A stretch of DNA of 19,877 bases from an uncultured Selenomonas sp. (GTDB lineage Bacteria > Bacillota > Negativicutes > Selenomonadales > Selenomonadaceae): NCBI GenBank assembly GCA_905373085.1, contig CAJPRR010000026.1:1-19877 (forward strand). The letters run 5' to 3'. How positions within the stretch are numbered: position 1 is the first letter of the stretch; each line of letters opens with the position of its first letter. Of this stretch, positions 14,678 to 19,877 are shown one piece after another. The translations under genes were made by a program, and so were the position numbers. The notes below the pieces were generated by a model, which saw nothing but the letters and a program-made list of their open reading frames with translations, had not been told where the DNA came from and did no database searches.

Positions 14678-15671
14678 TCAGGACGCGAACTGGGAGGTCA
14701 TGAAGGGCAAGACTGTTGCCATTATCGGCTACGGCAGCCAGGGACATGCACATGCGCTGAATCTCAAGGAGAGCGGCGTCAATGTCGTCGTCGGCCTTTA
14801 CGAGGGCTCGAAGTCCAAGGCCGCCGCCGAGTCCCATGGTCTCAAGGTTCTGACGGTCGCCGAGGCGGTCAAGCAGGCGGACATCACGATGGTTCTGATT
14901 CCGGATGAGAAGCAGGCGGACGTCTACAAGGAAGAAATCGGTCCCAACCTCAAGCCGGGCAGCGCTCTCGCCTTCGCACATGGTTTCAACATCCACTTCA
15001 AGCAGATTGTCCCTCCGGCCGGCATTGACGTTTTCATGGTTGCACCGAAGGGTCCCGGTCATCTCGTTCGCCGCACCTTCGAGGAAGGGTCGGGCGTTCC
15101 GGCGGTCTTTGCCGTTGAGAAGGATGAGACGGGCAAGTGCTTTGACATCGCGCTCGCTTATGCGCGTGGTCTTGGCGCAACGCGTTCCGGCGTCCTTCAG
15201 ACGACGTTCCGCGATGAGACGGAAGAGGATCTTTTTGGCGAGCAGTGCGTGCTCATGGGCGGCGTATGCCAGCTCATGCAGACGGGCTTTGAGGTGCTTG
15301 TGGAGGCAGGCTATCCGCCCGAGATGGCATATTTTGAGTGCTTCCACGAGATGAAGCTCATCGTTGACCTCTGCTATGAGGGCGGCATGACGAAGATGCG
15401 TCAGTCCTGCTCTGACACGGCTGAGTACGGCGACTACATGATCGGACCACGCATCATCACGGAAGAAACGAAGAAGGAAATGAAGAAGGTTCTGAAGGAG
15501 ATTCAGGACGGCACGTTTGCCCGCAATTGGCTGTTGGAGAATCGCGCCGCCGGTCGCGCGAACTTCCTCGCACAGCGCCGTCTTCATCAGGAGCATCCGA
15601 TCGAGAAGGTCGGCGCAGAGCTGCGCAACATGATGCCTTGGCTTCGTGACAAGAAAGAGCTGAAGTTCTGA
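14658..15671 (+). CDS. ilvC: ketol-acid reductoisomerase (class I)
   Basis: Mg2+-dependent isomerisation and reduction of acetolactate and acetohydroxybutyrate in valine, leucine and isoleucine synthesis. The 337-residue class I protein has GYGSQG (24-29) for the nucleotide, the AHGFNIHF block (107-114), VAPKGPGH (128-135) and the metal/substrate residues D191, E195, E227 and E231 in TEEDLFGEQ and YFECFHEM. The cofactor-specificity loop is GLYEGSKS (46-53): the phosphate-contacting serines remain, but Y-E stands where R-K is common. The ATG at 14658 follows GAGGAGAG and lies within the end of ilvN. A terminator-like hairpin follows 29 bp after the stop. Confidence 0.97.
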   Translation: MAKTYYDQDANWEVMKGKTVAIIGYGSQGHAHALNLKESGVNVVVGLYEGSKSKAAAESHGLKVLTVAEAVKQADITMVLIPDEKQADVYKEEIGPNLKPGSALAFAHGFNIHFKQIVPPAGIDVFMVAPKGPGHLVRRTFEEGSGVPAVFAVEKDETGKCFDIALAYARGLGATRSGVLQTTFRDETEEDLFGEQCVLMGGVCQLMQTGFEVLVEAGYPPEMAYFECFHEMKLIVDLCYEGGMTKMRQSCSDTAEYGDYMIGPRIITEETKKEMKKVLKEIQDGTFARNWLLENRAAGRANFLAQRRLHQEHPIEKVGAELRNMMPWLRDKKELKF

Positions 15672-15700
15672 TTTGAGCAACAACAAACGTTGAATCTTGG

Positions 15701-15750
15701 AACGGCTTACACTCCTTTATGGTATAATGAGGTGTAAGCCGTTTTCTTTC
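15701..15750 (+). terminator. intrinsic terminator of ilvC with a promoter in its loop
   Basis: AACGGCTTACAC (15701-15712) and GTGTAAGCCGTT (15732-15743) are perfect 12-bp arms, followed by the T-rich TTCTTTC. The 19-nt loop can form a small inner TTAT/ATAA helix. The loop contains TATAAT at 15723-15728. Transcripts arriving from ilvC should fold the hairpin, while transcripts starting from the loop promoter would contain only the right arm. Confidence 0.75.
15720..15728 (+). promoter_or_regulatory. extended -10 promoter for the DUF4160-DUF2442 cassette
   Basis: TGGTATAAT (15720-15728) is a perfect extended -10 element; the same TATGGTATAAT-like context occurs before pheB (6162-6170). No -35 is well placed: TTGGAA at 15697 is 20 bp away. 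The predicted start near 15735 leaves about 38 nt before the GTG at 15773. It may also serve leuC-leuD-leuB-ilvB, because no better promoter was found at 16302-16375. Confidence 0.55.
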
Positions 15751-15772
15751 GACTTGTAAGGAGGCGCTTCTT

Positions 15773-16039
15773 GTGCCCGTCATCTGCACGTTCAGCGGCA
15801 TTAAAATTTATATCTATGTGGAGCGCAATGAGAGGCATAAAATACCGCATCTTCACGCATATCACAATGAGGACAGCGTTGTTGTTGACTTTGAAGGGAA
15901 TGTGCTGGAAGGCAGTTTGCCGCGCAAGAAGCAGGCAATGCTCGTGGCGTGGACGATGATGCATGAAGACGAACTGCGGGAGAATTATGCATTGATGCTC
16001 GAAGGGAAACTGCCGTTTCGCATTGAACCTTTGCGTTGA
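15773..16039 (+). CDS. DUF4160 domain protein
   Basis: An 88-residue protein that matches the DUF4160 pattern: a hydrophobic start (MPVICTFSGIKIYIY), a central His-rich PHLHAYH (25-31), a VVVDFEGNVLEGSLP strand-turn (36-50) and a helical AWTMMHEDELRENYAL (59-74), ending IEPL. No biochemical function is established for the family that I can vouch for. The start is GTG at 15773, with AAGGAGG 8 bp upstream. A DUF2442 gene follows after 13 bp; the two families often occur as a pair, which has led to suggestions of a toxin-antitoxin-like unit. The coding region is poorer in G+C than its neighbours (116 of 240 bases at 15781-16020 by hand count), which fits a later acquisition inside the branched-chain cluster. 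Confidence 0.8.
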   Translation: MPVICTFSGIKIYIYVERNERHKIPHLHAYHNEDSVVVDFEGNVLEGSLPRKKQAMLVAWTMMHEDELRENYALMLEGKLPFRIEPLR

Positions 16040-16052
16040 TAGGAGGCCGGTC

Positions 16053-16301
16053 ATGAGAATATATCCGATATCGGTAAAGCCTTTGGCAAACTATATGCTG
16101 CAGCTGGAATTTTCCAATGGCGAGGTGCGCTGTTTCGATGTGAAGCCATATTTGGAGATGCCTTTTTTTGCGCCGCTGAAGGATGAAGAGGCATTTCGTC
16201 AAGTCTCGGTCAACGGCATCACCGTCGAATGGCAAAACGGCAGAGATATCGCTCCGCATGAGTTATATGACGATTCGCTTCCTGCTTCGTCGATTGCGTG
16301 A
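16053..16301 (+). CDS. DUF2442 domain protein
   Basis: An 82-residue protein with the DUF2442 pattern: VKPLANYMLQLEFSNGEVRCFDVKPYL (8-34), the FF-P-LKDEEAFRQVSV segment (38-53) and TVEWQNGRDIAPHELYDDS (57-75), in which the W-NG-DI-P--LYD core is the recognisable signature. Function is unknown. The ATG at 16053 follows AGGAGG at 6 bp; an in-frame upstream ATG at 16023 lies inside the DUF4160 gene and has no site. It is the second gene of a two-gene cassette and has the same lower G+C content. It could be the partner or antidote of the DUF4160 protein, but this is inference from pairing only. Confidence 0.8.
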   Translation: MRIYPISVKPLANYMLQLEFSNGEVRCFDVKPYLEMPFFAPLKDEEAFRQVSVNGITVEWQNGRDIAPHELYDDSLPASSIA

Positions 16302-16375
16302 CTTTCTGCGGCATGAGCATCTGGAACACGAACGAGTTTCCAGGCAATGAATAGACTTATCCAGGAGGAAATTTC

Positions 16376-17638
16376 ATGGGAATGAATATGACGGAGAAGA
16401 TTCTCGCGCGTCATGCAGGACTTTCGCATGTCGAGCCAGGACAGCTGATTACCTGTCAGCTTGACATGGTGCTCGCGAATGACATCACGGCGCCGCCGTC
16501 GATCAAGGAGTTCGAACGCATCGGACGCCCTGTGTTCGACAACGAGAAGATTGCGCTCGTGCCCGATCACTTCCAGCCGGCGAAGGACATCAAGGCGGCG
16601 GGACTCGGCAAGATCGTGCGCGACTTCGCGAAAAAGCACAAGATCAAGAATTATTTTGAGATCGGTCGCGTGGGCATTGAGCATGTCATCCTGCCTGAGT
16701 TCGGTCTTGTGGGACCGGGCATGCTGACGATCGGCGCGGACTCGCATACCTGTACGTATGGCGCCTTGAACGGTTTTTCGACGGGCGTCGGCACGACCGA
16801 TCTCGCCGTCGGCATGGCGACGGGGCGGGCTTGGTTCAAAGTGCCCGAGACGATCGAGGTGCATCTGACGGGCGAGAAGCCTGCCGATGTCAATGGCAAG
16901 GACGTGATCCTAACGCTCATCGGCATGATTGGTGTCGACGGCGCACTCTACAAGTCGCTGGAATTCACGGGCGAAGGAGTCGCCGCACTGACGATGACGG
17001 ATCGTTTGACGATTGCCAACATGGCGATTGAAGCGGGTGCGAAAAACGGCATCTTCCCCTTTGATGAAAAGACGAAGGAGTACGTCGAAGGCCGCGTCAA
17101 AGGCACGTATGAGCCTGTGGCCTCGGATGCTGATGCGAAGTATTGCCGCATCGTCGAAATTGACCTCTCGTCTCTGCGTCCCGTCGTCGCTTTCCCGCAT
17201 CTGCCGGGCAACACGAAGCGCGTCATGGACATCGCCGAGCCGATCAAGATCGATCAGGTGGTCATCGGCTCCTGTACGAACGGACGCTTGGAGGATCTTG
17301 AAATTTCCGCAGGGTTATTGAAGGGGCACGAGGTGCATCCCGATGTGCGCTGCATCGTGATTCCTGGCAGTCAGGCGGTTTATCAGGAGGCGATGCACCT
17401 CGGCTACATCGACGTCTTCATTGATGCGGGCTGCGCCGTCGCTGCGCCGACGTGCGGCCCTTGCCTCGGCGGCTACATGGGTATCTTGACGGCGGGCGAG
17501 CGCTGTGTTTCTACGACGAACCGTAATTTTCGCGGGCGCATGGGGCATGTCGACAGCGAGGTCTATCTGGCAGGCCCGCATGTGGCGGCTGCGAGCGCCA
17601 TCTTGGGCAGGATCGCCGCGCCGGAGGAGGTAAAGTGA
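16376..17638 (+). CDS. leuC: 3-isopropylmalate dehydratase large subunit
   Basis: Large subunit of isopropylmalate isomerase, a 4Fe-4S aconitase-family enzyme of leucine synthesis. The 420-residue length and sequence fit the shorter LeuC/HacA type found in Firmicutes and archaea, not the approximately 466-residue enterobacterial form. Cluster cysteines are C300 (IGSCTNGR), C360 and C363 (TCGPCLGG). Also present are GADSHTCTYGALNGFSTGVGTTD (120-142) and the C-terminal TTNRNFRGRMG (380-390). The ATG at 16376 follows AGGAGG at 7 bp; other in-frame ATGs at codons 3 and 5 are less well spaced. Stop and leuD start are one base apart. Confidence 0.96.
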   Translation: MGMNMTEKILARHAGLSHVEPGQLITCQLDMVLANDITAPPSIKEFERIGRPVFDNEKIALVPDHFQPAKDIKAAGLGKIVRDFAKKHKIKNYFEIGRVGIEHVILPEFGLVGPGMLTIGADSHTCTYGALNGFSTGVGTTDLAVGMATGRAWFKVPETIEVHLTGEKPADVNGKDVILTLIGMIGVDGALYKSLEFTGEGVAALTMTDRLTIANMAIEAGAKNGIFPFDEKTKEYVEGRVKGTYEPVASDADAKYCRIVEIDLSSLRPVVAFPHLPGNTKRVMDIAEPIKIDQVVIGSCTNGRLEDLEISAGLLKGHEVHPDVRCIVIPGSQAVYQEAMHLGYIDVFIDAGCAVAAPTCGPCLGGYMGILTAGERCVSTTNRNFRGRMGHVDSEVYLAGPHVAAASAILGRIAAPEEVK

Positions 17639-17639
17639 G

Positions 17640-18134
17640 ATGAGTTTGCAAGGAAAAGTCTGGCGCTACGGCGACAATATCGATACGGACGTCATCATTC
17701 CCGCGCGCTATCTGAACAGCTTCGATCCGAAGGAGCTGGCGGAGCACTGCATGGTTGACATTGATGAGAGTTTCGCGAAAAACGTGCAGGAAGGCGACAT
17801 CATGGTCGGCGGCAAGAACTTCGGCTGCGGCTCGTCGCGCGAACACGCGCCCGTCGCCATCAAGGCTTCAGGCATCCCCGTGATCATCGCGGCAGATTTC
17901 GCGCGCATCTTCTATCGCAACGGCATCAACATCGGCTTGCCGCTCCTGGAAATCGGCGATGATGTGGAGAAGATCAGCGCGGGCGATGAGCTGCGCGTCG
18001 ATACGGAAACAGGAAAGATCGAGAATCTCACGACGGGCGACGTCTTTCAGGCGCATCCTCTGCCGGGATTCGTGCAGGAGATTGCCGAAGCAGGCGGCCT
18101 GATCAATTACATCAAGGAAAAGGGGGCGCTCTGA
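17640..18134 (+). CDS. leuD: 3-isopropylmalate dehydratase small subunit
   Basis: Small (swivel-domain) subunit that pairs with LeuC to isomerise 2-isopropylmalate. The 164-residue protein has the N-terminal YGDNIDTDVIIPARYL (10-25), the substrate-recognition GGKNFGCGSSREHAP (57-71) and FARIFYRNGINIGLP, all typical. Its short length matches the Firmicute/archaeal type that accompanies the 420-residue LeuC. The ATG at 17640 is preceded by GGAGGAGG inside the end of leuC. Its TGA overlaps the leuB ATG by one base (TGATG), so translation is coupled. Confidence 0.96.
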   Translation: MSLQGKVWRYGDNIDTDVIIPARYLNSFDPKELAEHCMVDIDESFAKNVQEGDIMVGGKNFGCGSSREHAPVAIKASGIPVIIAADFARIFYRNGINIGLPLLEIGDDVEKISAGDELRVDTETGKIENLTTGDVFQAHPLPGFVQEIAEAGGLINYIKEKGAL

Positions 18135-19201
18135 TGGCAAAGAAGATCGTGGTGATACCGGGCGACGGCATTGGCAGAGAAATCACGGATGCAGCCGTCG
18201 CCGTGCTCAAGAAGACGGCGGAAAAGTTCCATCTGGCGCTCTCCTATGAGGAGCATGATGCGGGCGGCACGGCTTACGACAAGCACGGCACGCCGCTGCC
18301 GGAGGCGACGCTCGCCGCCGCGCAGGCGGCGGACGGCGTGCTCTTCGGCGCTGTCGGCGGCGATAAGTGGGACGCGGTAGAGCCTGCTCTGCGCCCGGAA
18401 AAGGCGATTTTGGGTCTTCGGAAAGGTCTCGGCCTTTACGCGAATCTGCGTCCCGTGAAGGTCGCTGACGCGCTCGTCGAGTATTCGCCGCTGAAGCCCG
18501 AGCTTGTCAAGGGCGCTGACCTTGTCATCGTGCGCGAGCTGATCGGCGGCATCTACTTCGGCGAGAAGTGCGAATCGGAAATCAAGGACGGCCACGAGCG
18601 GGCATGGGATCTCGAAAACTATTCCGTACCTGAAGTCGAACGCATCGCAAAGCTCGCGTTCGAGACGGCGAAGCTGCGCCGCAGCCATGTCACGAGCGTT
18701 GACAAGGCGAACGTGCTCGCGACCTCGCGCCTCTGGCGGCGCACGGTGGCTGAGGTCGCGAAGGACTTCGCGGATGTCGAGCTTACGAATCTTTATGTCG
18801 ACAACTGCGCCATGCAGCTTGCCGTGCGTCCGACGCAGTTCGACGTCATCGTCACGGGCAATCTTTTCGGCGACATCCTGTCGGACGAGGCGGCGGTCGT
18901 CGGCGGTTCCATCGGCATGATGCCGTCGGCGAGCATCGGCGAAAAGACGAGCCTCTTCGAGCCGATTCACGGCTCTGCGCCCGATATTGCGGGCAAGGGC
19001 ATTGCCAATCCCGTCGGCACGATTCTCTCGGCGGCGATGCTGCTGCGCTATGCGCTCGCCGAAGAAGAAGCGGCGCAGGCGATCGAAACGGCCGTCGATG
19101 CGGCGCTTGCTGACGGTTGGCGCACGGCAGACCTCTGGAAGGACGGTTTCAAGAAGGCGAACACCGATCAGATGGCAGAAGCGGTGCTCGCGAATATATA
19201 A
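18134..19201 (+). CDS. leuB: 3-isopropylmalate dehydrogenase
   Basis: NAD-dependent oxidative decarboxylation of 3-isopropylmalate in leucine synthesis. The 355-residue protein has the N-terminal VIPGDGIG, the LRKGLGLYANLRPVK block with the substrate-binding arginines, VRELIGGIYFG, the metal-binding NLFGDILSDEAA region, and EPIHGSAPDIAGKGIANP for NAD binding. The LGLRKGLGLYANLRP motif distinguishes it from isocitrate dehydrogenase. The ATG at 18134 overlaps the leuD stop. A 27-bp gap with AAGGAGAGG separates it from ilvB. leuA is not in the window. Confidence 0.97.
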   Translation: MAKKIVVIPGDGIGREITDAAVAVLKKTAEKFHLALSYEEHDAGGTAYDKHGTPLPEATLAAAQAADGVLFGAVGGDKWDAVEPALRPEKAILGLRKGLGLYANLRPVKVADALVEYSPLKPELVKGADLVIVRELIGGIYFGEKCESEIKDGHERAWDLENYSVPEVERIAKLAFETAKLRRSHVTSVDKANVLATSRLWRRTVAEVAKDFADVELTNLYVDNCAMQLAVRPTQFDVIVTGNLFGDILSDEAAVVGGSIGMMPSASIGEKTSLFEPIHGSAPDIAGKGIANPVGTILSAAMLLRYALAEEEAAQAIETAVDAALADGWRTADLWKDGFKKANTDQMAEAVLANI

Positions 19202-19228
19202 GCGCGGGCAGGAAAGGAGAGGCTTTGC

Positions 19229-19877
19229 ATGAGAGGTGCGAAAGCAGTTGTCGAATGTCTGAAGGAGCAGGGCGTCGACACGATCTTCGGCTATCCGGGC
19301 GGCATGAACTTGCCGCTCTACGATGCGCTTTACGATGAAAGAAATATTCGTCAGATCGTCACTTCGCACGAGCAGTGCGCAGCGCACGCCGCCGACGGCT
19401 ATGCGCGTGCGACGGGCAAGGTCGGCGTCTGTCTTGCGACATCGGGGCCTGGCGCGACGAATCTCGTGACGGGCATCGCCACGGCGTTCATGGATTCCAT
19501 CCCCATGGTAGCGATCACGGGCCAGGTCGATACGGGGCTTCTGGGGCGCGACGCCTTTCAGGAAACGGACATCCTCGGCATCACGATGCCCGTGACGAAG
19601 CACAATTTCAAGGTCAAGGACGCGGCAAAACTCATACCGACCCTGCGCGAGGCGTTTGACATCGCGCGCAGCGGCAGGCCCGGGCCTGTGCTCGTCGACA
19701 TTCCGCGAGACCTCTTTTTTGCCGACGTGAAGTACGAAAGTTGCATCTATGAGGAGAAGACGCCCGGAAAACCCGACGCGGACTTCCTCATCTGTGCGGC
19801 GGAGGCGGCGGAAGCGATTCGTCAGGCGCGAAAGCCTGTCATCATCGCGGGCGGCGGCGTCATCTATGCAGGAGCCT
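19229..19877 (+). CDS. ilvB: acetolactate synthase large (catalytic) subunit, 3'-truncated by the window end
   Basis: ThDP-dependent enzyme that condenses two pyruvates, or pyruvate and 2-oxobutyrate, at the head of branched-chain amino acid synthesis. Only the first 216 codons are visible and no stop is reached. These cover the N-terminal Pyr domain with catalytic E48 (SHEQCAAHAADGYARA), GYPGGMNLPLYDAL (21-34), SGPGATNLVTGIATA, AITGQV and DAFQETDI, then the linker PGPVLVDIPRD and the start of the middle domain (PVIIAGGGV). The EQCAAH stretch has C where G is common. The ATG at 19229 follows AAGGAGAGG at 6 bp. Its regulatory subunit gene ilvN is at the other end of the cluster. Anabolic ALS is preferred over the catabolic AlsS form because of the leu/ilv context and the QETDI sequence. 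Confidence 0.93.
   Translation, partial: MRGAKAVVECLKEQGVDTIFGYPGGMNLPLYDALYDERNIRQIVTSHEQCAAHAADGYARATGKVGVCLATSGPGATNLVTGIATAFMDSIPMVAITGQVDTGLLGRDAFQETDILGITMPVTKHNFKVKDAAKLIPTLREAFDIARSGRPGPVLVDIPRDLFFADVKYESCIYEEKTPGKPDADFLICAAEAAEAIRQARKPVIIAGGGVIYAGA

Noticed and set aside
16302..16375. Promoter or hairpin between the DUF2442 gene and leuC
   Set aside because: There is only a 6-bp CTGGAA/TTCCAG repeat (16321-16343) with an 11-nt loop and no -10-like box, so this gap appears to hold just the leuC ribosome site.

Overview
The window is about 20 kb of G+C-rich bacterial chromosome. All convincing genes are on the + strand and are tightly packed, with frequent ATGA/TGATG overlaps and strong AGGAGG-type ribosome binding sites. 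Gene content and order (plsC-ispH-rpsA, a PDZ/radical-SAM/DUF512 gene before der-plsY, an ACT regulator before hom-thrB, a four-domain ribosomal protein S1) suggest a G+C-rich Firmicute of the class Negativicutes, probably a Selenomonas-like organism. This placement is an inference from content and order; no marker RNA gene is present. The largest intergenic gap is about 150 bp, so there is no long gene-free stretch. No tRNA, rRNA, IS element, CRISPR array or phage gene was seen.

Region 1 (1-2770): the probable last codons of an upstream gene, then plsC (phospholipid acylation), ispH (last step of the MEP isoprenoid pathway) and rpsA. ispH has an extended -10 promoter, an inverted repeat and a leader stem-loop. 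The block ends at a perfect 26-nt palindrome. Region 2 (2771-6095): a translationally coupled run of a PDZ/radical-SAM/DUF512 protein, the ribosome-assembly GTPase Der and the glycerol-3-phosphate acyltransferase PlsY. Region 3 (6096-8916): a promoter overlapped by a palindrome, then a PheB-type HTH/ACT protein, hom and thrB, a likely self-regulated threonine unit. Region 4 (8917-11897): an enterobacterial-like CCA tRNA nucleotidyltransferase, then from a near-consensus promoter a gamma-carbonic anhydrase-like protein, ndk and a PduO-type cobalamin adenosyltransferase, closed by a strong intrinsic terminator.

Region 5 (11898-14059): a stand-alone EF-G paralogue with Tyr at the position of the catalytic His. 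Region 6 (14060-19877): a branched-chain amino acid cluster ilvN-ilvC-[DUF4160-DUF2442]-leuC-leuD-leuB-ilvB, with ilvB running off the window. It has a TTGACA-17-CATAAT promoter and a palindrome at the predicted transcription start. The regulatory and catalytic subunits of acetolactate synthase lie at opposite ends of the cluster. Inside it sits a lower-G+C two-gene DUF4160/DUF2442 cassette whose extended -10 promoter lies in the loop of the ilvC terminator hairpin.

Most of the window is ordinary housekeeping DNA. The parts most worth a second look are the DUF4160/DUF2442 cassette with its nested terminator/promoter, the palindromes over the pheB and ilvN promoters, and the EF-G paralogue. 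Nothing in the window is clearly a new defence or mobile system.
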